A stretch of 64,000 nt of DNA from Pirellula sp. Its GTDB lineage: Bacteria; Planctomycetota; Planctomycetia; Pirellulales; Pirellulaceae. The DNA lies in the NCBI GenBank assembly GCA_021300155.1, contig JAJTID010000004.1:38760-102759 (forward strand). The letters are read 5' to 3'. Numbering within the stretch: position 1 is the first letter of the stretch; the number at the start of each line of letters is the position of its first letter. The notes under the pieces are model-generated. The model saw only the letters and a list, made by a program, of their open reading frames with translations, did no database searches and was not told the origin of the DNA. Positions 17,084 through 25,964 of the stretch are shown here, piece after piece. A program made the translations under genes and the position numbers.

Positions 17084-17892
17084 TCGACGATGCTTTGTCA
17101 GCCGAGCGAATCAATCGCGAAGCTTATGACCGTATGGCAAAACAAGGCCATGTTCTTGCTACGCCCGTGAAAATGGAGGAATTAGAGAAGCCGCTTGAGG
17201 TCGTCGACGGACGTGGTTGGCTCGGTGGTGATATTCGTGGCTGGAACGTTCTCTGCCTAGCGGCTGGCGGAGGACGACATAGTGCTCTCTACTCGGCAGC
17301 CGGTGCCAAGGTGACCGTCGTGGATATCAGCCCAGGAATGTTGGAACTCGATCGTGTCGTTTGCCATCGTTACAAATTCGATGTGCGATTGTTCCAAGCA
17401 TCGATGGTCGCGATTCCCATGCTCCATGAGGGTGAATTCGATTTAGTGATTCATCCTGTGAGCTCCTGTTACATCGCGGACCTACAACCCATGTTTGCCG
17501 AAGTGGCACGCGTGCTTCGTCCCGGGGGGCTCTATATCTCTCAGCACAAAAACCCGACGAACCTACAGGCCTCCTTGTTTACCGAGCGTGGAAAGTATTG
17601 GATAGAATCGGAGATTGGAGCCGTCGCTAGACCGGTTCCTGCAGGCGAAACTAGCCCTCTTCGCGAACCGAATGCCCGCGAGTTTGCTCATTCACTCGAA
17701 ACCATCTTGGGTGGCATTTGCCGTGCAGGCATGACGATCGAAGACTTCTCAGAGCCTGAACATGCCAAAGCGGATTCTCCACTGGACTCGGCAAGTCATC
17801 GCGCTAAATTCATCCCGCCGTATATCCGAATCAAGGCTCGCCGTACGCCAAATCAAGCTCGACAAAGTTCATCTCTGATCCTGCCAAAGTAG
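17080..17892 (+). CDS. Class I SAM-dependent methyltransferase
   Basis: 270 residues. The SAM-binding motif I is VLCLAAGGGRHSALYSAAGA, motif II is VTVVDISPGMLELD, and the later FDLVIHPVSSCYIADL and VLRPGGLY complete a type 11 methyltransferase fold. The N-terminal INREAYDRMAKQGHVLATPV is a substrate-side cap typical of one uncharacterised bacterial subfamily. The start TTG at 17080 overlaps the kinase stop codon (TTGA); an ATG at 17134 would lose the INREAYDRM motif, so TTG is preferred. Coupling to the kinase suggests a shared pathway, but the methyl acceptor is unknown. Confidence 0.82.
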   Translation: MIDDALSAERINREAYDRMAKQGHVLATPVKMEELEKPLEVVDGRGWLGGDIRGWNVLCLAAGGGRHSALYSAAGAKVTVVDISPGMLELDRVVCHRYKFDVRLFQASMVAIPMLHEGEFDLVIHPVSSCYIADLQPMFAEVARVLRPGGLYISQHKNPTNLQASLFTERGKYWIESEIGAVARPVPAGETSPLREPNAREFAHSLETILGGICRAGMTIEDFSEPEHAKADSPLDSASHRAKFIPPYIRIKARRTPNQARQSSSLILPK

Positions 17893-18056
17893 CTACAATC
17901 TTAAAACCTGTTTACCCTATACCTTCTCCTGCAATCGCTTTCTCCTCAACCTTTACGAGAATGGCGAATGCGAAATGCAGCCTCGTTATCATGCACTACA
18001 TCCGAATGCAATCCGCTTGCGACACATTCTCAACCCACGATCGGCGAATTTATCGG

Positions 18057-18968
18057 ATGTTGGTACTGTTTCTAACATGGACGTTCGCTTCTTTCGCGTT
18101 CGCCAGTTACACGCTAGCTCAACAGCCAAATCCCCAGGATGCATTTCAAGAGTTTTTCGATAAGCTTGCAAATCAATCGAATACATTCATGCCGGGTTTT
18201 CTTGGAGAGTTATCGGAAGAACAACTGAAGAAGCTAGCAGAAATCGAGATCGCCAAATCCGCAGAAGACACGTTTGGCGACCGGGTCTTGAAGGGATTTT
18301 TGGATCACTGCAAAGAGAAGAAAATCAAAGTTTTGCAAAACGGTAAGGAGGTTTCCTATCTCCAGTCGCTTTGCAGTGCCGTGAAACCACTCATGAAGAA
18401 TGCGCAGAGATACACTACGTTCGATTTGATTCTCGTCGAAAGCGAAGCTACCGATGCTTACTCCATTCCCGGTGGCCGTATTGTGGTTACGCGTGGCTTG
18501 CTCGAGACCGTTGGAACGGAGGCCGCGTTGGTGGGTGTGATGGCACACGAACTCTCGCACTTGGATCGAGGCCATCAATTGTTGACTCTGAAGCAAATGA
18601 AAATGCTCAACCAATCTTTTGACGTGCGAAATCCAGTCGAATCCATGGCGATCGCGTTCAAACCTTTCCGCCCAGAATTCGAGACACAAGCAGACAGCGA
18701 TGCCGTTCGTTGGATGATGGAGCTACAATATGAGCCTAAAGAACTTGCACGCTTACTTCAGTCCTGGGACCAACGTCAAGAAAAGCAAGCACCTTGGATG
18801 AATTTTGTACCGGGGTTTGTAAAGTCTCATCCTGACGCTAGCAAGCGATCACGGCGTGTTTTGGAGCAATCCAACGAACTTCGCATATTGTGGCCCAACG
18901 CTACTTACACGGGCGCCAAAAACCTAGAACAGCGAATCCCTGCCAATAAGCGACGTTTTCCGCGATAG
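18057..18968 (+). CDS. Exported M48-family zinc metallopeptidase
   Basis: 303 residues with a signal peptide (MLVLFLTWTFASFAFASYTL, then AQ). The zinc motif is HELSH in GVMAHELSHLDRGHQ, and the third ligand region is EFETQADSDAVRWM. YSIPGGRIVVTRGLLE is also typical of BepA/HtpX-like M48 peptidases. It probably acts on misfolded or cell-envelope proteins in the periplasm. There are no TPR repeats and no multi-pass membrane part, so it is the soluble type. ATG 18057 gives a clean signal peptide; an upstream ATG at 17961 would add 32 residues before it. The gene is 164 bases downstream of the kinase/methyltransferase pair on the same strand. Confidence 0.87.
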   Translation: MLVLFLTWTFASFAFASYTLAQQPNPQDAFQEFFDKLANQSNTFMPGFLGELSEEQLKKLAEIEIAKSAEDTFGDRVLKGFLDHCKEKKIKVLQNGKEVSYLQSLCSAVKPLMKNAQRYTTFDLILVESEATDAYSIPGGRIVVTRGLLETVGTEAALVGVMAHELSHLDRGHQLLTLKQMKMLNQSFDVRNPVESMAIAFKPFRPEFETQADSDAVRWMMELQYEPKELARLLQSWDQRQEKQAPWMNFVPGFVKSHPDASKRSRRVLEQSNELRILWPNATYTGAKNLEQRIPANKRRFPR

Positions 18969-18987
18969 CACTCGTCAACAACGCTGC

Positions 18988-20838
18988 TCAATGAAAATCG
19001 TCTTTGTTGATGCTGTAGGTTTCTAGTTTCCGATAGAGCGTTGCGCGTGAGACCCCAAGCAGCTCGGCCGCTTCCGGGATATTGCCGCGCGTTCGTTTCA
19101 AGGCTTCATGAATGAGTCGTTTTTCCCATTGCTCTACGTTGAGCGTATCAAAAATCTCTGGTTTAGACTCATGCAGACTCAATTCGCTCGGTTGGATTTC
19201 ATCTGTAGTTGCCAGAACTACCGCGCTATCAATCACATTTCGCAATTGACGAACGTTACCCGGCCAGCCATAAGAAAGCATGCGATTTCTGGCCGCTGGG
19301 CTTAGAACAATGCCGGGTCTACCATGTTGTATGCCGAAATGCTCAAGAAAATGATTGATCAATAACTCGATATCTTCGGCTCGATGACGGAGCGGTGGGA
19401 CTTTCAACTCGAAAACACTCAATCGATAGTAGAGGTCCTCGCGGAATCGTTTGTCGGCCACGAACTCGCTCAAGTCGCGATTGGTGGCCGCTAGGACTCG
19501 CACATCGACACGTACTTCTTTGCGGCCACCCACGGGCAAAAATGGATGCCCCTCTAGAATACGCAATAACTTTGCTTGCCCTTCCAGTGTTAACTCACCG
19601 ATTTCATCTAGAAACAGAGTCCCACCATGCGCCTGTTCGAACCAACCGATGTGCTCCTTATCGGCACCCGTAAATGAACCCTTTGCATGGCCAAAGAGTT
19701 GACTCTCCATGAGTTCCGAAGGTATTGCTGCACAGTTGACACTCAACATTTGTCGGTCGGACCGTAAGCTCGCTTTGTGGATCGCGCGGGCAACAAGCTC
19801 TTTGCCTGAGCCGCTTTCTCCCCGAATCAAGATACAACCGGTTGCCCCAGCCACACGGACGATTTTCGCCTTCAACTCCCGCATGGGTTGACTATTGCCG
19901 AGCAATTCATCAAAGTCGGCATTCTTATTCTGAAGTCGTCCATGATTGATACGTAATGCTGATTCATTTTGTGCTCGCACCAAAGAAGGTGCGAGAAAGC
20001 TTGCGGCTGCTATAGCAAAATGAAACGCATGTTTGTCAAAGACTTCTTTTTCGCGGTAAAGATGAATGACACCAATCAGCTTGCTCTCGTGAAACAACGG
20101 AATACAAATGGCGTCCGCATAATGTCGCAACGGTCCATCAGCAACATTACGTATCTCATTCTTGACCCATACGGCTGTCGCTTGTTTGCACACCATATCG
20201 GTCAGTCGCCCACTAAGCGTGATGCGATTGTTTGTTTCTACCTGGCTGCGTCTTTGATCAATCAGTTCTCCATCTTTGTCCGCCAAAAGGAATGCAACCA
20301 AGGTCGCTTGCGTTCGCACGCGGAGTACATCCGTTGCAAGCTCGATGACTTGCTCAGGCGTGACCAAAGAAATACAACGGATCGAAAGTTGATGTAGATC
20401 GGATAGATCCTCCGTTCGGTTCGCCTTCCTCAGCAACATAAAGGCGGACATACCAGAGGCGACGCCATCGGTGATGACTCCTGATTGCGATTCACGAAAA
20501 TCATGAGACAAATTGATACGCTCGACGGTTAGGTCTTCGCTTATCGTGTCATCAAAAAACTCGAGCTCTGTATTTCCAATGCGAATCTTCGATCCATGAT
20601 AAAGAGTCGCTCGATCAATCTTGGACCCATTCAGCAAAGTTCCATTGCGAGACTGCATGTCTTCGACATGCCACTGCGATGCCCGGTGGTAAATACGGAC
20701 ATGCACGCGAGAGGCCAAGGGGTCCTGAAGTTGGATTTGGCACTCCAAACCTCGCCCCATCGACGTATCTCGATCCTTGCTCAGTGGATACTTTGTGTCG
20801 AGGTCTTTGCCTCGTGTAACAATGAAGTAAGTTGACAT
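18988..20838 (-). CDS. FHA-GAF sigma-54-dependent transcriptional activator
   Basis: 616 residues in four parts. An N-terminal FHA domain (~1-100) has GRGLECQIQLQDPLASRVHV and SRNGTLLNG and reads phosphothreonine. A GAF-like domain spans ~145-290. The AAA+ domain (~310-545) has Walker A GESGSGKE, the sigma54-contacting GSFTGA loop, Walker B LFLDEIGEL and an Arg-finger region. A Fis-type helix-turn-helix follows (~575-612, ending GVSRATLYRKLE). It should activate sigma-54 promoters in answer to phosphorylation plus a small-molecule signal. The Ser/Thr kinase at 16190 is a plausible but unproven partner. It converges with the M48 gene (19 bases). Confidence 0.93.
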   Translation of the reverse strand: MSTYFIVTRGKDLDTKYPLSKDRDTSMGRGLECQIQLQDPLASRVHVRIYHRASQWHVEDMQSRNGTLLNGSKIDRATLYHGSKIRIGNTELEFFDDTISEDLTVERINLSHDFRESQSGVITDGVASGMSAFMLLRKANRTEDLSDLHQLSIRCISLVTPEQVIELATDVLRVRTQATLVAFLLADKDGELIDQRRSQVETNNRITLSGRLTDMVCKQATAVWVKNEIRNVADGPLRHYADAICIPLFHESKLIGVIHLYREKEVFDKHAFHFAIAAASFLAPSLVRAQNESALRINHGRLQNKNADFDELLGNSQPMRELKAKIVRVAGATGCILIRGESGSGKELVARAIHKASLRSDRQMLSVNCAAIPSELMESQLFGHAKGSFTGADKEHIGWFEQAHGGTLFLDEIGELTLEGQAKLLRILEGHPFLPVGGRKEVRVDVRVLAATNRDLSEFVADKRFREDLYYRLSVFELKVPPLRHRAEDIELLINHFLEHFGIQHGRPGIVLSPAARNRMLSYGWPGNVRQLRNVIDSAVVLATTDEIQPSELSLHESKPEIFDTLNVEQWEKRLIHEALKRTRGNIPEAAELLGVSRATLYRKLETYSINKDDFH

Positions 20839-20988
20839 AGACGTGTGTGTGTGAATCGGACTGCAACATTATGATCGAACGTCTCATTTTGCGACAGTCT
20901 ATTCCTGCAATTCCCATGCAATTCGGTTTTGCTATGCTACTGGCGCATTGCCGATCTCGTTGTTCTAGAAAAGGTACGAATTTTCAGG

Positions 20989-21594
20989 ATGAGGCCGAAA
21001 TTTTTCTATTTTGATTTAGGAAATGTACTGTTGTTTTTTGACCACGACTTGGCGTTTCGTCGCATGGCGAGAATTGCCGACGTTTCTGCGAAACAGATGC
21101 GACAAGCCGTGATGGATACAGAGCTTCAGATCCATTACGAAACAGGGCATATCAGCGGGATCGAATTCATCGATCGCATTGGCGAGCATCTTGGACGCAC
21201 ACTCGATCATTCCTCCATGCTCCAAGCAGCGGCCGATATGTTCATTGCCAATACACATATCCTTCCGGTCTTAGAGCTAGTCCGCTCGATGAAGATCCCC
21301 ATGGGGCTGCTCTCAAACACTTGCGAGGCGCACTGGAACTGGATTCTCGAGATGCGATACCCGCAAGTGATCGACTGGTTCTCACCCGTCATCCTGTCGT
21401 ACGAAGCAAAAAGCATGAAACCGGATCATGGAATCTATGAGATTGCAGAACAACAGTCCGGCTATGGCCCAAACGAATTGTTCTTTACGGATGATCGTGA
21501 AGATAACGTTGCCGCTGCATGCGCTCGAGGCTGGCAAGCGGAAGTCTTCATCAATGCAGATCGATTGATGAAGACGATCAATAGCTGGGGCTAG
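20989..21594 (+). CDS. HAD-superfamily phosphatase, YihX-like
   Basis: 201 residues. Motif I is FYFDLGNVLLFFD, in which the second Asp of DxD is Gly, as in YihX-type enzymes. Motif II is LLSNTCEAHW, motif III has the lysine in SMKPDHGIY, and motif IV is FFTDDREDNVAAA. YihX of E. coli is an alpha-glucose-1-phosphate phosphatase, and a sugar-phosphate substrate is a reasonable guess here. ATG 20989 starts three residues before motif I; an earlier in-frame start at 20929 adds 20 residues with no family similarity. The gene is divergent from the sigma-54 activator across about 150 bases. Confidence 0.85.
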   Translation: MRPKFFYFDLGNVLLFFDHDLAFRRMARIADVSAKQMRQAVMDTELQIHYETGHISGIEFIDRIGEHLGRTLDHSSMLQAAADMFIANTHILPVLELVRSMKIPMGLLSNTCEAHWNWILEMRYPQVIDWFSPVILSYEAKSMKPDHGIYEIAEQQSGYGPNELFFTDDREDNVAAACARGWQAEVFINADRLMKTINSWG

Positions 21595-21662
21595 CGAGGG
21601 AATGCTGAACAACGAAACCAACAAAGGAGTAATGAGTAATGGAGAAGTGAAAATGCAGAATG

Positions 21663-21715
21663 GAATGCAACCAATCAAATCCGCATTTGTCGTTTATGGA
21701 TTTCTCATTGCATTC
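21663..21715. terminator. Possible stem-loop between convergent HAD and ceramidase-like genes
   Basis: Nested inverted repeats: GAATGCAA (21663-21670) with TTGCATTC (21708-21715), and inside them AAATCC (21677-21682) with GGATTT (21698-21703). It sits at the convergent gene ends and overlaps the last codons of the ceramidase-like gene. There is no strong T-tract, so a terminator role is tentative. Confidence 0.3.
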
Positions 21716-23154
21716 AATGTTGATTGATGGAAAAGCTCTAGCACTTTGGAAACGATCTTTACCGATGCTTCCTTCTCGACTTTGTTGGTGCCAAGCCACG
21801 TTTCATAGCCGCCTAGCTCGTGCTGCGATGGTGTTGGCAAATAGCCATACGAACCATTGGCCAATTCAATGGTAAAGGTTGACTTGAACGGGCTCTTTTC
21901 TTTGATTTCGAGCCCGATCTCCGTGAAGACTTCAAAGGGAATGGCCGCGATTCCTAGGCTACCGATTCGAAAAGTCTGAATCACAACATTTACATCCTCT
22001 GGCGATTCCGCCAATTGAAGCACTCGCTCAGCGTAGGTTCGTTCATGGACGTGATAAGGCTTCTCGTCTTTTGGCTTCGTAAGAACTTGATTCACGTAGG
22101 CTAGCAACGCCGTATCGGGTTTACGAATCTTTAACGTCAGTTCTTCCGTCTTAGCCGCGAGCGTCATTGTCTCCTTATAGGAAACGTCTTTCATGGATGC
22201 ATGCACGCGAGTAGCAATCAACTCACCTACTTCCTGCATCTTTTGAAAGGACTCATAACGTTTGCCGCGATTCTGAAAGTTGATGTTGTTCACATCGCCA
22301 CTCGTGCCATTCGATAGAATTCCAACAAAGGGTTTCTCCGAATCGTTTACGTCGAGAAGCTTGGCAAGATGATTGGCAAAGACCGCAAAGTAATCGGCTG
22401 ATATCGTCCGTCCAGGCACACCGCCAACGTAATGCAATGAGTAATTGGCGAGAACCGCGATAGGTCGTCCATCGGTCGACTGAACCGAAACAAACGAGAC
22501 TTGTGGATCGATCGGTCCGGCAGGGCGTATCAAACCGCTCGCACCCGGGTTCATCCTCACTTGGTCTACTCCGCCAAACGGATTGCGACGATCCGCTTCC
22601 TCTACAACATACCAACGGCGATTGAACAACTGTGTTGGTTCTTGAACGGAGCCCCAGCCAATCTTTGCTGGCTCCAACCGTTTGTTGGCGATACGTACGC
22701 AATCGACGATTCGGCTGACCAGAAAGCGTTGATACTCATTGAGATTTGGTGCATGCACCATCGAATTAGCGCTTCGTGCGGATGTTGCGGAGTGGGTATG
22801 CGTGGCTGCCATCAATTGGTTCGCCATCGGAATTCCTGTCGACTCTTCAATCTGCTTCTTTGCCGCATCGTACACTTCGCGAGGTATTCCCACATTGTCG
22901 CAAAGTACAAATACTAACTTGGTTTTGCCATCATCGAGAACGATAGACTTCGCATGCAATTCATCGTGCACTTCGTCGGCAGGTAGCGGAGTAAAGCCGC
23001 CTACGATGAGTTCACCAAGCGGTGGCGTGATGTTGCTTGTTGCAGCTCCCGCTCGTAGCTTAACCGCAGATTGTGCGAACAACTCGGTCGGTAGAGAAAG
23101 CGAAAACGACAAAAGAACCAAGCTCCATAGCATCAAGGGGAGTGCATGTTTCAT
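21694..23154 (-). CDS. Neutral/alkaline ceramidase N-terminal-domain protein, exported
   Basis: 486 residues with a signal peptide (hydrophobic ~6-28). The mature start AGAATSNITPPLGELIVGG is the hallmark of the neutral ceramidase N-terminal domain. ATHTHSATSARS holds the zinc-binding His-x-His, and SNGTSGDVNN and YLPTPSQHELGGYE also fit. Bacterial members are shorter than true ceramidases because they lack the immunoglobulin-like C-terminal part; many are of unknown specificity and may cleave other amides. Planctomycetes often encode many paralogs. Whether ceramide is the substrate cannot be told from the sequence. Confidence 0.87.
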   Translation of the reverse strand: MKHALPLMLWSLVLLSFSLSLPTELFAQSAVKLRAGAATSNITPPLGELIVGGFTPLPADEVHDELHAKSIVLDDGKTKLVFVLCDNVGIPREVYDAAKKQIEESTGIPMANQLMAATHTHSATSARSANSMVHAPNLNEYQRFLVSRIVDCVRIANKRLEPAKIGWGSVQEPTQLFNRRWYVVEEADRRNPFGGVDQVRMNPGASGLIRPAGPIDPQVSFVSVQSTDGRPIAVLANYSLHYVGGVPGRTISADYFAVFANHLAKLLDVNDSEKPFVGILSNGTSGDVNNINFQNRGKRYESFQKMQEVGELIATRVHASMKDVSYKETMTLAAKTEELTLKIRKPDTALLAYVNQVLTKPKDEKPYHVHERTYAERVLQLAESPEDVNVVIQTFRIGSLGIAAIPFEVFTEIGLEIKEKSPFKSTFTIELANGSYGYLPTPSQHELGGYETWLGTNKVEKEASVKIVSKVLELFHQSTLNAMRNP

Positions 23155-23393
23155 AAAAGATCCGAGGCAAAATCGAGGGGTGGGAAATCGGCGGGTTGAT
23201 TGCGAGGAACGAAAACAAAAGAAAACAGTCTAGCAATTACGACAGGACTGCACCGCAGAATCATGTTTTTTTATTCGCTCATCCAGGCATTGGGCAATAT
23301 TCCTGAGACTTCATGCTCGGACTGGCGGGAATAAGACTATCATATTGGATTCGTTCTCTATGAAAGTCCTCTCCGCATCTTGCGTAAATTCCG

Positions 23394-24335
23394 TTGAGAT
23401 ACGTCGCTACTTTATTCCATCTCACGACATGGTTGGCAATGCTAGCCCCCGTCGTAGTTTGCTACGTGGCTATCTCACCACAGCCACCTCGTAGCAATCG
23501 GAGAATCGATTCTAGCAATAACAATTCGAGTGCCATGCAACCAAGGGGAACTCGCAATCCTAGCTTCGGAGGAACGAGCATGGGTGGTCGAGGTTTGCCG
23601 CAAGCGAATCGTTCGAATTACCCGATGTGGAAGATCGATCCAGTATTCCCTCACGATCATTTTACTTTCGTTCGTATCGAGTACGACTCGTTCGGGCGTC
23701 GTGGCGGTTTCGGTGGTTGGAGAAATGATTTTCCGGACTGCGATTGGAACTTCTCAGCTCGGCTCCAAGAGCTGACCTCAATCATCGCAGACCCCAATGG
23801 CAGAACAATGCGATTCACCGATCCTGCATTGCTCGATTTTCCATTCGCCTTCATGACCAACGCTGGAGCTATTTCGCTAAGCGAAGATGAGAAAAATTCG
23901 CTTCGCAAGTATCTACTAAACGGCGGCTTTCTCATGGCTGACGATTTTTGGGCGTCCGCAGAATGGAACCATCTTCGTGAAACGATGAGGGAAGTGCTTC
24001 CCGATCGAGAGCCGATCGAACTGACGTTGGACCACGAATTATTCCACTTGGTTTACAGCTTCGAAAAACTCCCGCAAGTGCCGAGCATTCGCGCTTGGCA
24101 ACGTGGCCTCACCTATGAGAGTTGGCATGGTCCTTATGAGAAGGGGGATACATCGCCTCACTTCTGGGGTTACTTTGACGACCATAAGCGACTGATGGCG
24201 GTCTTCTGTCAAAACAATGACATCGCAGACGGATGGGAGCGTGAAGGGGAAGATATTGAATACTTCCAAAACTACTCGTTAAAGTACTCTTATCCGCTCG
24301 GCATCAATATCATCGTCTATGCGATGACGCACTAA
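23394..24335 (+). CDS. DUF4159 domain protein with N-terminal membrane anchor
   Basis: 313 residues. An N-terminal hydrophobic segment (~6-27) is followed by a Ser/Asn/Gly-rich linker and a DUF4159 domain (~75-310; FTFVRIEYDSFG, RKYLLNGGFLMADDFW, YPLGINIIVYAMTH). DUF4159 resembles glutamine-amidotransferase-like folds, and in many bacteria lies close to BatA-type VWA and MoxR genes, but not here. The role is unknown. The start is TTG 23394, directly after an in-frame stop at 23385; the next ATG at 23439 would remove most of the membrane segment. Confidence 0.82.
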   Translation: MRYVATLFHLTTWLAMLAPVVVCYVAISPQPPRSNRRIDSSNNNSSAMQPRGTRNPSFGGTSMGGRGLPQANRSNYPMWKIDPVFPHDHFTFVRIEYDSFGRRGGFGGWRNDFPDCDWNFSARLQELTSIIADPNGRTMRFTDPALLDFPFAFMTNAGAISLSEDEKNSLRKYLLNGGFLMADDFWASAEWNHLRETMREVLPDREPIELTLDHELFHLVYSFEKLPQVPSIRAWQRGLTYESWHGPYEKGDTSPHFWGYFDDHKRLMAVFCQNNDIADGWEREGEDIEYFQNYSLKYSYPLGINIIVYAMTH

Positions 24336-24598
24336 GGGATCTTGCTAGCGCGGGTCAAATGACCATAAAGACCAGCAATGGCCAACGCGAGAAAGATCAA
24401 CCCCAGTCCATACCACACCGGCGCAGGGATCCCGTGAAAAGTCAACGTGGAAAACCATTGATACGCAAACGCGCACAATCCAATGAATCCGGCATAGATC
24501 GACGTGAAAATCCCAAGAAGCAGAAATGACCATCGTCGACGCGCGGAAGACGTTGCTTCGGACTCGGTTTCCGTCGCAGAGAAATTCTCATGCAGCAT
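24332..24598 (-). CDS. Small DUF485-like membrane protein
   Basis: 88 residues with a Ser/Thr/Glu-rich cytoplasmic start, then two transmembrane helices (FLLLGIFTSIYAGFIGLCAF and VWYGLGLIFLALAIAGLYGH) and a basic tail. The pattern of two helices with an RRWSF-type entry matches DUF485, whose best-known member YjcH accompanies the acetate permease ActP. No ActP-like gene is nearby; instead it follows an ABC-2 permease gene by 11 bases, so it may be an accessory subunit there. Its last codons overlap the convergent DUF4159 gene by four bases. A longer reading frame to 24907 runs inside the permease gene and is not used. Confidence 0.65.
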   Translation of the reverse strand: MLHENFSATETESEATSSARRRWSFLLLGIFTSIYAGFIGLCAFAYQWFSTLTFHGIPAPVWYGLGLIFLALAIAGLYGHLTRASKIP

Positions 24599-24609
24599 AG
24601 TGGTTCGCC

Positions 24610-25959
24610 TTAGGTACCCTGGGTAGCGCGTCGCAATAACTGGATCATGGATCGAACGCCATCGGTTTTGAGCAAACCCACTCGATAGATTCGACCCGCG
24701 AGGTTCACCATGGCAATCGTGGAGACGATCATGATAACCGCTGCCAAGATGGGATGCCACCAAGGAACTGCAGGCCCGGTCGCCAATCTCAAAATCATTG
24801 TCATCGGGCAACTTGGTGGAAAGAAACTTAACGTCGTGGCAACCACTCCATTGGGATCGCGAACGGCAACAAACCAAACCATCACAGGTGCCATCAGCAT
24901 CATCCAAACGGGTAGCAGCAACGATTGAGCTTCTTTCAATTCGTTGACCGATGACCCAACTACTAGAAAAATCGAACTAAAGAAAAGAACGCCGAGCAAT
25001 TGAAACAACACGAACCAAGGGAGAAGGCTCATCGGTAGACTGCTTAGCATGTCTTGTTGATTTAGTACATAAATCCCACCACAACCGTAAAGTACAAAGA
25101 TGACCAACGATCCCGCAACGTTACCGATCAGTTTGCCACCCAACAATTGAGTCGAAGTCACCGAACCGATCAGCACTTCAGAAATTCGCAATGTCTTTTC
25201 TTCCATCGCGCTTTCCAGCATAGGTTGAGCCGCCATCAAGATGACCATGAACATCAGCATCATGACACCGAACGGAAGGAATATCGCTTTGAGCCCGTCC
25301 GTGATAGATTGAGGTTTGCCTTGGTTCTCTTCATCGATCGGTCGATTGGCTGCGATGTCCACTCGTGAATTGAGCATGGCGATAATCTTGGGATCGATCG
25401 ACTCCAATCCAAATTGTTGAATACGCGTCTGCTTTACCTTTTCGGTAAGTATCGAACCGAACCATGTGCGGGCTTCGCTCATCAAAGAATCGAAGGCAAA
25501 GAACTTGGGGCCTTCGGTTGCCACCATCGCTTCGACTAGTGGTTTGGCGAGAAGATCCGATGGAATCTCCAAAAGAGCGTAAGCATCTCCTTGTTTGATC
25601 GTTTGACTGATATTCAATCGTTGTTCGTCCGTCAGAGTCGCAGACTCGGTTCCTTCCAAAGTCCAGAAGTCGGTCGAACTACCAAAACCAAGATCAGACT
25701 CTTTGCTCGTTGTTGCCTGGCTCTGCTTGATTGCTTCGTTCCGTTGATCGACGGCAGATCGGAGATCTTCGAATAGAACTCCAGTTCCATCTGCCACGAG
25801 AATTCTGAGGTTTCTCCCACCTCCTAGTTTTTGCAGCGCCGGCATGACGAGAAAGCTGCCGAACATCAAGATTGGCATCATCACCAAACTGAAGATAAAC
25901 GCCTTGGTCCCAACCATGGCGACGTATTCGCGATAGGCAATGATTGCAAGCTTGTACAT
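24610..25959 (-). CDS. ABC-2-type transporter permease (NatB/YhaP-like)
   Basis: 449 residues. One N-terminal helix (~18-37, FIFSLVMMPILMFGSFLVMP) is followed by a large external loop of about 180 residues. The C-terminal part has five to six more helices (from ~230; PFGVMMLMFMVILMAAQPML). EEKTLRISEVLIGSVTSTQLLGGKL is the diagnostic ABC-2 coupling-helix region. NatB-type permeases form exporters with a NatA ATPase, but no ATPase gene is adjacent here. The gene is only five bases downstream of a FabZ-like dehydratase gene, so both are likely on one mRNA. Export of a lipid or Na+ is possible; neither is shown. Confidence 0.85.
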   Translation of the reverse strand: MYKLAIIAYREYVAMVGTKAFIFSLVMMPILMFGSFLVMPALQKLGGGRNLRILVADGTGVLFEDLRSAVDQRNEAIKQSQATTSKESDLGFGSSTDFWTLEGTESATLTDEQRLNISQTIKQGDAYALLEIPSDLLAKPLVEAMVATEGPKFFAFDSLMSEARTWFGSILTEKVKQTRIQQFGLESIDPKIIAMLNSRVDIAANRPIDEENQGKPQSITDGLKAIFLPFGVMMLMFMVILMAAQPMLESAMEEKTLRISEVLIGSVTSTQLLGGKLIGNVAGSLVIFVLYGCGGIYVLNQQDMLSSLPMSLLPWFVLFQLLGVLFFSSIFLVVGSSVNELKEAQSLLLPVWMMLMAPVMVWFVAVRDPNGVVATTLSFFPPSCPMTMILRLATGPAVPWWHPILAAVIMIVSTIAMVNLAGRIYRVGLLKTDGVRSMIQLLRRATQGT

Positions 25960-25964
25960 AAGGA

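Noticed and set aside
23360..23494. 44-codon frame with an RRS-type basic motif overlapping the DUF4159 start
   Set aside because: Ends at a stop without any domain and lies in a different frame from the DUF4159 gene; not a usable twin-arginine leader.
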